Assembly: GCF_014699115.1 (NCBI RefSeq)
Contig: NZ_JACXAD010000008.1
Coordinates: 1-64,000 of the forward strand
Direction of reading: 5' to 3'
DNA: 64,000 bases
DNA from: Hymenobacter montanus
GTDB taxonomy: Bacteria; Bacteroidota; Bacteroidia; Cytophagales; Hymenobacteraceae
Under the pieces are notes generated by a model. That model saw only the letters and a list, made by a program, of their open reading frames with translations, was not told the DNA's origin and made no database searches. Numbering within the stretch: position 1 is the first letter of the stretch; each line of letters opens with the position of its first letter. Shown piece after piece: positions 1 through 8,324 of the stretch. Both the position numbers and the translations under genes were made by a program.

Positions 1-83
1 CCGCTACCTCCTTTCTGGCCGTCGCTCACCTACTGGCCGCAATGGATTGGATGAGATGAATGTCCACACACTCTAGTAAAAGT

Positions 84-716
84 CTAAGCCGACAGCTGGC
101 TGCCCAGGAAATCATAGCTTCGGATTATCTCCAGGATTTTCGTAAACGTCACTCGATCAAAAAACAACATCAGCGGCAGCTCTACCATGTTGTCCTTGTC
201 CGAGAACTGGGTGATAACTGAGAAGATAAGCGGCTGCAGCTGGTGGCGCGGCAGCAGCGACTGCATCACCTCCGTGATGTCGCCGCGGGGGGCGGTGGGC
301 GGCGCGCCGTAGATGTTGGCCTTCAGAATATTAGCCAACTGGGTAACCAGGGCGCCGGTGATGATATTACTGATTTCGAGCAGCAGCGATTCCTGCAGCT
401 CATTCACCTCCAGCGTTTCCGACGCTTGCAGGCGCAAGCACACGCGGGAAAGCCGCTGAATGTGCTGGCCCGAGAAGAACATCAGCGTCGTACCATTGAA
501 ATCGCCCCGAATGTCGGACTGAATGGGCACGTGCTTGGCCTGGTATTCCTGCACCCGAGCTAAAATATCGTCGCTGACCAGCAGATCGATGTTCGGCACT
601 TCCAACAGCACCCGCTCCTGGGCAATCACGGCAAACGAATCGGCGGCGCGAGCCAGACCAATATTCAAGATCTCGCGGATTATATCACGCTCTAAGTCGG
701 TCATCGATAAATCCAT
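84..716 (-). CDS. CheC-like CheY-P phosphatase
   Basis: About 210 residues from the ATG at 716; a longer reading to 830 would run into the end of the upstream cheA-like gene, and a second ATG at 704 is also possible. Two copies of the CheC active-site pattern E-x2-N-x22-P are visible: EILN followed 22 residues later by P near the N-terminus, and EISN followed 22 residues later by P in the second half. Having both points to a CheC-type phosphatase that removes phosphate from CheY, rather than CheX or a FliN-type switch protein. It is the last gene in view of a minus-strand chemosensory operon, 56 bp after the kinase. Family assignment is from these motifs; its partner is inferred from context. 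Confidence 0.82.
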   Translation of the reverse strand: MDLSMTDLERDIIREILNIGLARAADSFAVIAQERVLLEVPNIDLLVSDDILARVQEYQAKHVPIQSDIRGDFNGTTLMFFSGQHIQRLSRVCLRLQASETLEVNELQESLLLEISNIITGALVTQLANILKANIYGAPPTAPRGDITEVMQSLLPRHQLQPLIFSVITQFSDKDNMVELPLMLFFDRVTFTKILEIIRSYDFLGSQLSA

Positions 717-772
717 AACGTCGGAAACGGGGGTAGTACAGCGGCGAGGACTGGGGTGAAGAAAAGAGAATT

Positions 773-2413
773 TTAGGGGCGTTTGTTCAAAAACAAACGG
801 GTGAGCGCGGGTACGTCGAGGACGAGACATACCTGCCCGCTGCCAAGCAGCGTCACTCCCCCAAACAGGTCAATGGTATCTAAAGGCTTGCTGAGCGGCT
901 TGATGACGATATTTTGCTGGCGCATAAATCGGTCGACGAGCAAGCCCAAACGGCGGTTGTTATAGTTAACCACCAGCACTTGCTGGGGGCCGTGCAGGTC
1001 GGCTTTAGTGGCGGGCGGCAAGGGCTCGTCGCCCTCGTCGTGCAGCAGTTGGCGCAGCGGCACCAGCGGCACCGTCTGCTCGTGGAATTGCGTCACCAGC
1101 ACGCCGCCCACCACCGAAATCTGCCCGGGGTGCAGGGCCAGCACGGTGTCGGTGTGCAGCAGCGGGATGGCGTAGGGCCGCTCGTCCACTTCCACCAGCA
1201 AGGCCCCTTTCACGGCGATGGATGTCGGCAGCACCAGCGTGAAGGTCGTCCCCAGGCCCAGTTTCGACTCTACCCGAAGCTGGCCGCCGAGCGAATCCAG
1301 GGCCAGCTTCACCACGTCGAGGCCCACGCCGCGACCGGAAATATCGGTTACTTCCCGGGCCATGGAGAAGCCAGGCTCGAAGAGAAACGCCCAGACGGCC
1401 TGCTCGTCGAGGGCGGCGGCGGCGCGGGCCCCGACCAGGCCGCGCTCAACGGCCTTGCGGCGGACCGCTTCGGTGTCGATGCCCTGGCCGTCGTCCCGCA
1501 CTTGAATCAGCACGTCGTCGCGTTCGGTCAGAGCCGAGAGCGCCAGTTGGCCCACCGCGGGCTTGCCCGCCTGCCGGCGCTGGTCGGTGGCTTCGAGGCC
1601 GTGGCTGACGGCGTTGCGCACCAGGTGCAACAGCGCATCCGTGATGATTTGCAAGATGTTGCGGTCGATCTGCACATCCTGTCCGCTCATGGTCAGCTCC
1701 ACTTGCTTGCCTTCGGCAGCCGCCACGTCGCGCACCACCCGGGGAAATTTGTTCAGCAGCACCCCTACGCCCACCAGGCGGGCATCCATCACGCTGTACT
1801 GCAAATCATCGGAAATGCGGAACAGGTGCTGGGCTGTAGCCAGCAGCGCCGGGTTGTCGATTTCCTGAGCCAGCGTCATGATCCGGTCGCGGTCAATCAC
1901 CAGCTCGCCCACCAGGTTCAGCAGGTTATCGAGCTTTTTGACCTGGATGTAGACCAAGTCCGACAGCTCCATCTTCCGGCTGGCCTCCTCGTCGCTGTCG
2001 CCGGTTTCCTCGTCTTCCAACACGGGCTCTTCGCCGCGCACCAGCCGGTCGAGGTTGGCGAGCAAACCCGTCACATCGGGCAAGGGCTGGCTGGCCCCCA
2101 CGGCCCGAATCATGTTGCCCAGGACATCGACCCCGGCGAAAACCACCCGAATCAGCGACCCGCTGAACGCCCGCTCCTGGTCCCGAATCAAGCCAAACAG
2201 CGCTTCGAGGTGGTGCGCTACTTCGCCCAGGTCGTTGAAGCCCATCGCGCGGGCGTTGGCCTTGAGATTGTGCATGAGCCGGAACAGCTCGTTAAGGGCC
2301 GGGCCGGAATTGGGGTTGCGCTCCAATTCGCTCAGGTGCCGGCTCATGGAGTCGTAATACTCCAGGGCCTCGGCCATGAACAGCTCCCGATATTCCTGGT
2401 CGCGCGTTTTCAT
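773..2413 (-). CDS. cheA: CheA-type chemotaxis histidine kinase
   Basis: 546 residues from the ATG at 2413; the frame opens further upstream only through a TTG at 2449. A GGAGG-type site lies about 22 bp upstream. Order of domains: N-terminal Hpt with the phospho-acceptor His48 in MHNLKANARAMGF, an acidic linker, dimerisation segment near 150-210, HATPase with N-box NAVSHGLE, DDGQGID and GRGVGLDVV, then a C-terminal CheW-like domain. The separate CheY-binding P2 domain of enteric CheA seems absent, since the linker is short and acidic. It should autophosphorylate and pass phosphate to the CheY encoded just upstream. Residues 'MHNLKANARAMGF' differ from the usual HTIKG context but keep the His. 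Confidence 0.92.
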   Translation of the reverse strand: MKTRDQEYRELFMAEALEYYDSMSRHLSELERNPNSGPALNELFRLMHNLKANARAMGFNDLGEVAHHLEALFGLIRDQERAFSGSLIRVVFAGVDVLGNMIRAVGASQPLPDVTGLLANLDRLVRGEEPVLEDEETGDSDEEASRKMELSDLVYIQVKKLDNLLNLVGELVIDRDRIMTLAQEIDNPALLATAQHLFRISDDLQYSVMDARLVGVGVLLNKFPRVVRDVAAAEGKQVELTMSGQDVQIDRNILQIITDALLHLVRNAVSHGLEATDQRRQAGKPAVGQLALSALTERDDVLIQVRDDGQGIDTEAVRRKAVERGLVGARAAAALDEQAVWAFLFEPGFSMAREVTDISGRGVGLDVVKLALDSLGGQLRVESKLGLGTTFTLVLPTSIAVKGALLVEVDERPYAIPLLHTDTVLALHPGQISVVGGVLVTQFHEQTVPLVPLRQLLHDEGDEPLPPATKADLHGPQQVLVVNYNNRRLGLLVDRFMRQQNIVIKPLSKPLDTIDLFGGVTLLGSGQVCLVLDVPALTRLFLNKRP

Positions 2414-2521
2414 TGGCCCATCTGCTTGGTTGCCCTCCTCCTTGCCCAAACCACCGGGCGCAGCCGACAGCCCTCGCTGCCGACGGACTCCTGCGGGGAC
2501 ACGGGCGAGTAATACTGCACG

Positions 2522-2923
2522 CTATGCCGCCTGTTCGGTGGCGTCGTCTTGCAGCGCGGCGCCCACTATTTCCAACACCTTTTCCTCAGAAAACGGCTTC
2601 ACGATGTAGGCCAGCGCACCATTCTCAATGGCTTCGTTCACGATGACTTCCTGGCCCACGGCGCTGCACATTACCACTTTGGCCGAGGGCTGCGTCTGGC
2701 GCAGGCTCTTGAGCACGTCCAGCCCGGTATTATCGGGTAGAATTACGTCGAGCGTAATGAGGTCGGGCGCCGTGGAAGTAGCCATCTCCAGGGCCTCCGC
2801 CCCGTTGGCCGCCTCGCCTACTACCTCATAGCCAGCATCGGTAAGCATGTTCTTGAGCATCGTGCGCATGTAAAAGGAGTCGTCGACGATGAGAATGCGT
2901 TTGTTCATGGTATTGAAAGACAT
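2522..2923 (-). CDS. cheY: CheY-like single-domain response regulator
   Basis: 133 residues; a second in-frame ATG at 2908 gives a start at MNKRILIVDD that is equally plausible. It is a stand-alone receiver: acidic pair D14-D15, phospho-acceptor D59 in TLDVILP, the switch Ser in MCSAVG and the conserved Lys in IVKPFSE. There is no output domain, so it acts by protein contact. It lies between cheW and cheA in the same direction and is the expected phosphate acceptor from CheA and substrate of the CheC-like protein. What it controls (gliding, pili or something else) cannot be read from this window. Confidence 0.92.
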   Translation of the reverse strand: MSFNTMNKRILIVDDSFYMRTMLKNMLTDAGYEVVGEAANGAEALEMATSTAPDLITLDVILPDNTGLDVLKSLRQTQPSAKVVMCSAVGQEVIVNEAIENGALAYIVKPFSEEKVLEIVGAALQDDATEQAA

Positions 2924-2980
2924 GAGAATAAATCGAGGAATGGCCGAGCCCGGAAGCTGGCCCCTTGTACGGGCGGGAGC

Positions 2981-3511
2981 CTACGAAGATGCCCCTTTGC
3001 CCGGCAATCGCATTATTTCGCTAGGGGTGAGCAGCTTGCGCATGTCCAGCACGATGATGACTCCGCCCTCGGGCAGCTTGGCGATGCCTTCGAGGTATTT
3101 GTCACGGGTGCTGGAGTCCTGCACAAATTCAGGAGCCGGCTCAATCTGGCTCAACGGCAGCGTGAAGGGCCGGGGCACCTCGCGCACCATTAGGCCCAGC
3201 GTGTAGTCGGCAGCTTCCACGGCCACGGTGTAGCTGCGCTCGGGCACCGGCCGGCCGACCGGCCGCAGCCGAAAGCGCTCTTCCAGGTCGATGATGGCAA
3301 TAATGTCGCCGCGCAGGTTGGCGATGCCTTTGATGAAAGGCGGTGTTTTAGGCATGCGGGCCACTTCGGGCGTCACCGTCACTTCCTTCACCTGTTCAAT
3401 GCGAATGCCGTAATCCTCGTCGCCCAAACGGAACACAATGAGCTGCACTAGCTCAGCCGATTTGGCGCGCTCGGGTTTCGGGGAAGGGCTAGCTAGTGCA
3501 ATCTCGGCCAT
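2981..3511 (-). CDS. cheW: CheW-like coupling protein
   Basis: 176 residues from an ATG at 3511. The single CheW domain shows the typical opening VQLIVFRLGDEDYGIRIEQVKEV, quoted here only as a beta-rich pattern around residues 22-45, followed by GIANLRGDIIAIIDL near residue 70-85, the usual CheW signature. It should bridge the receptor encoded immediately upstream (3615-8036) and the CheA-like kinase. Position between receptor and cheY in the same operon supports this. A short Ala/Pro/Lys N-terminal leader precedes the domain. No unusual residues noted. Confidence 0.92.
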   Translation of the reverse strand: MAEIALASPSPKPERAKSAELVQLIVFRLGDEDYGIRIEQVKEVTVTPEVARMPKTPPFIKGIANLRGDIIAIIDLEERFRLRPVGRPVPERSYTVAVEAADYTLGLMVREVPRPFTLPLSQIEPAPEFVQDSSTRDKYLEGIAKLPEGGVIIVLDMRKLLTPSEIMRLPGKGASS

Positions 3512-3546
3512 AAAACGGCTGGTCGGTAGTGGATAATGAGCGGCAT

Positions 3547-3604
3547 CCGGCAGTCAGAGAAGTGAGGCTAACGCTATTGTCAGCCCCTCAACCCTGACTG
3601 CCGG
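3547..3604 (-). terminator. Inverted repeat between receptor gene and cheW
   Basis: Perfect 11-bp arms (ccggcagtcag at 3547-3557 and its complement at 3594-3604) enclose a second, weaker complementarity (gaggct with agcccctc). It starts 11 bp after the receptor stop codon and ends 35 bp before the cheW start. No T-run follows, so it may be an attenuator or mRNA stabiliser between two genes of one operon rather than a full stop. Confidence 0.5.
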
Positions 3605-3614
3605 ACCCTAAAAA

Positions 3615-6600
3615 TCACTTGGCTTTGGCTTTCGACTTAGGCGCGGCAGCTTTACCCGCCTGGCCATTTTCCGGGTTCTGGCCATTTTTGGCGGGGCCAG
3701 GCTTGGGCTGGGCCGGGGCTGGGCGGGTGGCCGGAACGGCAGCTGCGGGAGCCGAATCTGCGGCCCGCTCGGTTGAGCGCACGCGTCGCTCCGGTCTCGT
3801 GGGGGCCGCGGGGGCCTCGGTCCGGCCGTTACGGCGCAGCATGGCATTCCGGTGGCCGGGGTTAGTTGGTTCGACGACGACTTCGGACCGGCCCTGGGTA
3901 CGCCGCCCCGCCCCGCCCTTTTGGGCGACGGGCGCGTGGCCTTCGCGGGACCGGTACAGGTCGCGGACACTGGAGCCGCGCCGCACCGGCAGGGGCTCGG
4001 GCTCGTAGGCGTAGGAGCTGAGCTGGAAGGTTTCGAGGCCCGCCTGCAGGTCGTCGGCAATGTCGGTGAGGCGCTGCGAGCTGGTAGTCAGCTCCTGCAT
4101 GGCCGTCGAGAGCTGCTTGGCGGTGCCCGCCACTTGCTGGGTGCCGGTAGCCGTTTGCTCGGCAATGGCCACCACTTCTTCCACGTACTTGACCACGTCG
4201 CCAATCGAGGTTTTCTGCACTTCGGTGGCCGTGAGGATGTCGCGGGAGGTGCGGAGCGTTTCGCCGCTGCTGGTGGCAATGTTCTTAAAGGCCGAGCTGG
4301 CTTCGAACGTGGCGTTCTTGCCCTTGAGTACCCGCCCTTCCATGGTCGAGATAGCAGTGGCGGCCGAGGTGGTGTCCTTGCGAACATCCTCCACGAGGGT
4401 GGCAATTTCGTTGGCCGACTTGCGGGAGCCTTCGGCCAGCTTGCGGATTTCCTCGGCTACCACGGCGAAGCCGCGGCCAGCTTCCCCGGCGCGGGCCGCT
4501 TCGATGGCGGCGTTCAGGGCCAGCAGGTTGGTTTGCGAGGCGATGTCGGTAATTACGCCCAGCGACTTGCTGATTTCCCCGGACCGGGTGCTCAGCACTT
4601 CGATGGTGCGCGAGGTTTGCATGGCGGCGCTGGATATCTCTTCCATGTTTTTCACCACCTCGGCCACCGTTTTCAGGCCGAGCTGCGAGGTTTGCTCCCC
4701 CAGGATGGCGGCTTTGTTCACCACGTCGGCCTTGTTGGCCGTTTCCTTGGTGGCCTGCATGATTTCCTCGATGAGCTTGAAGGCCTGGTCGGTTTTCAAG
4801 GCCTGGTTCTGCGCGCCTTCGGCCATTTGCTGCATGGCCAGGGCCACGTCGACGGTTACCCGGCTCATCTCCTGGCCTTTGCCGGCCATTTCCTCGGACG
4901 ACGTGCCCACTACTTGCGAGGAATCGTTGATTTCGCCGAGCAGCTCGTTCAGGTTTTCCACGGCCAGGTTGAGGGCGCTGGACATGGCCAGGATGTCGCC
5001 CGTGGTGGGCACGTCCACGCGCTGGGTCAGGTCGCCTTCCGAGATGGCCCGCACCACGCGGCTCACTTCGAGCACCGGCGAGGCAATGGATTCGAGCAGG
5101 GCGTTGAGCGTGTCCACGAGCTCTTTCCAGGAACCCGACACGCCCCCGACGGTGGCCCGCTCGGTGAGCTTGCCTTCCACCCCGGCCACCTTAGCCACGC
5201 GGCTCACCTCGACGGCGAGGCGGTTAAGGTCGTCCACCATGCGGTTGATGGTATCAGCCAAATCCGCCAGCTCGCCCTTGGCTTGCAGGGTCAGCTTCTG
5301 GGTCAGGTCGCCTTTCGATACGGCGGTTACTACTTTCACAATGCCCCGCACCTGGGTGGTGAGGTTGGCGGCCATGGTGTTCACGTTGTCGGTCAGGTCT
5401 TTCCAGACACCAGCCACGTTGGGCACGCTGGCCTGGCCGCCGAGCTTGCCCTCGGTGCCCACTTCCTGGGCCACCCGGGTTACTTCGCCGGCGAACAGGT
5501 TCAGCGAGTCCACCATCTGGTTCAGGTTTTCCTTGAGCTGCAGGAACTCCCCTTTTACATCAACCGTGATTTTCTGGCTCAGGTCGCCCTTGGCTACCGC
5601 GGTGGCCACGTTGGCGATGTCGCGCACCTGGCTCGTCAGGTTCAGGGCCATGGTGTTCACATTGTCGGTCAGGTCTTTCCAGGTGCCGCGCACGTTGGGC
5701 ACGCTGGCCTGGCCGCCGAGCTTGCCCTCGGTGCCCACCTCGCGGGCCACCCGGGTTACCTCGCCGGCGAAGATGTTGAGCGAGTCCACCATCTGGTTCA
5801 GGTTTTCCTTGAGCTGGAGCAGCTCGCCGCGCACGTTGACCGTGATTTTCTGGCTCAGGTCGCCCTTGGCTACCGCGGTGGCCACGTTGGCAATGTCGCG
5901 GAGCTGCGAGGTGAGACTGGAAGCCATGGTGTTCACGTTGTCGGTCAGGTCCTTCCAGGTGCCGCTCACTTTCGGCACGTTGGCCTGGCCGCCCAGAATA
6001 CCTTCGGTGCCCACTTCCCGCGCCACCCGGGTTACCTCGCCGGCGAAGATGTTGAGCGAGTCCACCATCTGGTTCAGGTTTTCTTTCAGGTCGAGGAACT
6101 CCCCTTTTACGTCAACCGTGATTTTCTGCGATAGGTCGCCTTTCGATACCGCGGTGGCCACGTTGGCGATGTCGCGCACCTGGCTGGTCAGGTTCGACGC
6201 CATGGTGTTTACGTTGTCGGTCAGCTCCTTCCAGGTGCCCCCGACGCGCGGCACCACGGCCTGGCCGCCGAGTTTGCCCTCGGTGCCCACCTCGCGGGCC
6301 ACCCGGGTTACCTCATCACCGAAGATGTTGAGCGAGTCCACCATCTGGTTGAGGATGTTCTTCAGCTCCAGAATTTCGCCCTTTACGTTTACCGTCATCT
6401 TCTGGCTCAGGTCGCCGCGGGCTACGGCGGTGGCCACGTTGGCAATGTCACGTACCTGCGAGGTGAGGGCCGCGGCCATATCGTTTACGTTGTCGGTCAA
6501 GGCCTTCCAAACGCCGGCCACGTTGGGCACGCTGGCCTGGCCGCCGAGCTTACCCTCGGTGCCCACTTCCTGGGCCACCCGGGTTACCTCGCCCGCGAAC

Positions 6601-8036
6601 AGGTTAAGGGACGCCACCATCTGGTTCAGGTTCTGCTTGAGCTGCAGGAACTCCCCTTTTACATCAACGGTCACCGTCTGGGTCAGGTCGCCCTTGGCCA
6701 CGGCGGTGGCCACGTTGGCGATGTCGCGCACCTGGCTGGTCAGGTTCGACGCCATGTAGTTCACGTTGTCGGTCAGGTCCTTCCAAACGCCCGCCACGCT
6801 GGGCACGCTGGCCTGACCACCGAGGCGGCCTTCGGTGCCTACTTCCTGGGCCACCCGGGTTACTTCGCCGGCGAACAGGTTCAACGAGTCCACCATCTGG
6901 TTCAGGTTCTGCTTGAGCTGGAGCAGCTCCCCTTTCACGTCAACCGTTACTTTCTGGCTCAGGTCACCCTTGGCCACGGCGGTGGCCACGTTGGCGATGT
7001 CGCGCACCTGACTCGTCAGGTTCGAAGCCATGTTGTTCACGTTGTCGGTCAGGTCTTTCCAGACGCCCGCCACGTTGGGCACGCTGGCCTGGCCGCCAAG
7101 CTTACCCTCGGTGCCTACTTCCTGGGCCACCCGGGTTACTTCGCCGGCGAACAGGTTCAGCGAGTCCACCATCTGGTTCAGGTTCTGCTTGAGCTGCAGG
7201 AACTCCCCTTTCACATCAACGGTCACCTTTTGGGTCAGGTCGCCCTTGGCCACGGCGGTGGCCACGTTAGCGATGTCGCGCACCTGGCTCGTCAGGTTCG
7301 AGGCCATGTTGTTCACGTTGTCGGTCAGGTCTTTCCAGATGCCCCCGACATTGGGTACGCTGGCCTGGCCGCCGAGCTTGCCCTCGGTGCCCACTTCCTG
7401 GGCCACCCGGGTTACTTCGCCCGCGAAGATGTTCAGGTTGTCAATCGTTTTGTTGATGGTTTCGGCCATCAGCTTGAAGTCGCCCGATACCGGGATCTGG
7501 AAGCTTTCGTCCAGGTTACCACGGCTGATGTTCTTCAGTACCTTGCCTACTTCCAGTACCGGCACGGCGATGCTGTCGACCAGGCCGTTGATGTTGTTAA
7601 TCATGTCGCGCCAGAAGCCGGCGGCCCCTTCGGCCGAGGCGCGGGCTTTCAGGTTGCCTTCCACCCCGGCTACTTTTGAGATGCGCGATACCTCGCCCCC
7701 TACCCCGCCAATCATCTCCACCATGGAATTGTAGGCTTCGGCGATTTCGGCGAAAATGTCGTCGTTTTGCTTGGTCAGGCGCACCGAAACATCACCTTTT
7801 TTGAAGGCGTCGAGCGCGTAAAGCACCCGGTTCAGCTGGTCGTTGACGTAGCCCGGGTCCTGGGTGTCGACCGAGCCGCGCGGCCCGCCTTTCTTACGGG
7901 TCAGGTCATTGGTGGTGCGCACGACGTCGGGCATCGAAACGGCGCCCGGATCCGGCTTTCCACCGGTGACATCATCCGTAGCAGTAGTCGCCGGGGAGCG
8001 ACGCGGCTTAGATTGCGGAGCCTTGGGGGAAACCAT
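3615..8036 (-). CDS. Soluble poly-HAMP methyl-accepting chemotaxis protein
   Basis: 1473 residues from an ATG at 8036, with no signal peptide or membrane segment, so a cytosolic receptor. Eleven HAMP-like units of about 92 residues fill roughly residues 68-1079: units 1-2 and 10-11 are divergent, while units 3-9 (about 252-895) are nearly identical and each opens with [11 protein letters not shown] ([11 protein letters not shown] in unit 8). Then comes an MCP signalling hairpin with tip motif [20 protein letters not shown], followed by a basic, Ala/Pro/Lys-rich tail. The same 92-residue unit ([33 protein letters not shown]) is known from fungal group III osmosensing kinases; here it is joined to an MCP output. 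First gene of the chemosensory operon. Confidence 0.93.
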   Translation of the reverse strand: MVSPKAPQSKPRRSPATTATDDVTGGKPDPGAVSMPDVVRTTNDLTRKKGGPRGSVDTQDPGYVNDQLNRVLYALDAFKKGDVSVRLTKQNDDIFAEIAEAYNSMVEMIGGVGGEVSRISKVAGVEGNLKARASAEGAAGFWRDMINNINGLVDSIAVPVLEVGKVLKNISRGNLDESFQIPVSGDFKLMAETINKTIDNLNIFAGEVTRVAQEVGTEGKLGGQASVPNVGGIWKDLTDNVNNMASNLTSQVRDIANVATAVAKGDLTQKVTVDVKGEFLQLKQNLNQMVDSLNLFAGEVTRVAQEVGTEGKLGGQASVPNVAGVWKDLTDNVNNMASNLTSQVRDIANVATAVAKGDLSQKVTVDVKGELLQLKQNLNQMVDSLNLFAGEVTRVAQEVGTEGRLGGQASVPSVAGVWKDLTDNVNYMASNLTSQVRDIANVATAVAKGDLTQTVTVDVKGEFLQLKQNLNQMVASLNLFAGEVTRVAQEVGTEGKLGGQASVPNVAGVWKALTDNVNDMAAALTSQVRDIANVATAVARGDLSQKMTVNVKGEILELKNILNQMVDSLNIFGDEVTRVAREVGTEGKLGGQAVVPRVGGTWKELTDNVNTMASNLTSQVRDIANVATAVSKGDLSQKITVDVKGEFLDLKENLNQMVDSLNIFAGEVTRVAREVGTEGILGGQANVPKVSGTWKDLTDNVNTMASSLTSQLRDIANVATAVAKGDLSQKITVNVRGELLQLKENLNQMVDSLNIFAGEVTRVAREVGTEGKLGGQASVPNVRGTWKDLTDNVNTMALNLTSQVRDIANVATAVAKGDLSQKITVDVKGEFLQLKENLNQMVDSLNLFAGEVTRVAQEVGTEGKLGGQASVPNVAGVWKDLTDNVNTMAANLTTQVRGIVKVVTAVSKGDLTQKLTLQAKGELADLADTINRMVDDLNRLAVEVSRVAKVAGVEGKLTERATVGGVSGSWKELVDTLNALLESIASPVLEVSRVVRAISEGDLTQRVDVPTTGDILAMSSALNLAVENLNELLGEINDSSQVVGTSSEEMAGKGQEMSRVTVDVALAMQQMAEGAQNQALKTDQAFKLIEEIMQATKETANKADVVNKAAILGEQTSQLGLKTVAEVVKNMEEISSAAMQTSRTIEVLSTRSGEISKSLGVITDIASQTNLLALNAAIEAARAGEAGRGFAVVAEEIRKLAEGSRKSANEIATLVEDVRKDTTSAATAISTMEGRVLKGKNATFEASSAFKNIATSSGETLRTSRDILTATEVQKTSIGDVVKYVEEVVAIAEQTATGTQQVAGTAKQLSTAMQELTTSSQRLTDIADDLQAGLETFQLSSYAYEPEPLPVRRGSSVRDLYRSREGHAPVAQKGGAGRRTQGRSEVVVEPTNPGHRNAMLRRNGRTEAPAAPTRPERRVRSTERAADSAPAAAVPATRPAPAQPKPGPAKNGQNPENGQAGKAAAPKSKAKAK
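5352..7283 (-). repeat. Seven tandem 276-bp HAMP-coding repeats
   Basis: Seven in-frame copies of a 276-bp (92-codon) unit lie end to end inside the receptor gene. Shared strings such as acgttggcgatgtcgcgcac and gtgcccacttcctgggccac recur at this spacing. Sequence similarity is high at DNA level, which suggests recent duplication or ongoing gene conversion, and makes the copy number liable to change or to misassembly with short reads. Confidence 0.9.
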
Positions 8037-8110
8037 ATACTAGAAGTATCAAACGAAATGAAAGGAGCAAAATTTAGAAAGGCGAAGTACGGGCAATAAG
8101 CCGGGATAAG

Positions 8111-8118
8111 CAAAAATA
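8111..8118 (-). promoter_or_regulatory. Candidate -7 element for the chemosensory operon
   Basis: On the minus strand this reads TATTTTTG, an exact match to the Bacteroidota -7 motif TAnnTTTG, 75 bp upstream of the receptor ATG. No well-spaced -33 TTG was found, so this is tentative. Confidence 0.4.
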
Positions 8119-8324
8119 GCCCGGCGGCCCAAGCAACGAACTCCCAATGAACTCCGCCCAACGCCTCGCTTGTTTACCCAACTCCATCCCAGCCAAAATT
8201 ACTGCTCAGTATACCGCCGCCCGGAATTATCCGGCATCTTTACGGCCAATTTCAACATTTCCCCGCTGCTGACCGTTTCATTGCGCACTGCTTTTCGTTC
8301 TGCCCTCCCCTCTTTTTCGCCCAC

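Noticed and set aside
3852..7734. Several long plus-strand frames opposite the chemoreceptor gene
   Set aside because: Shadows of the repetitive, high-GC minus-strand gene.
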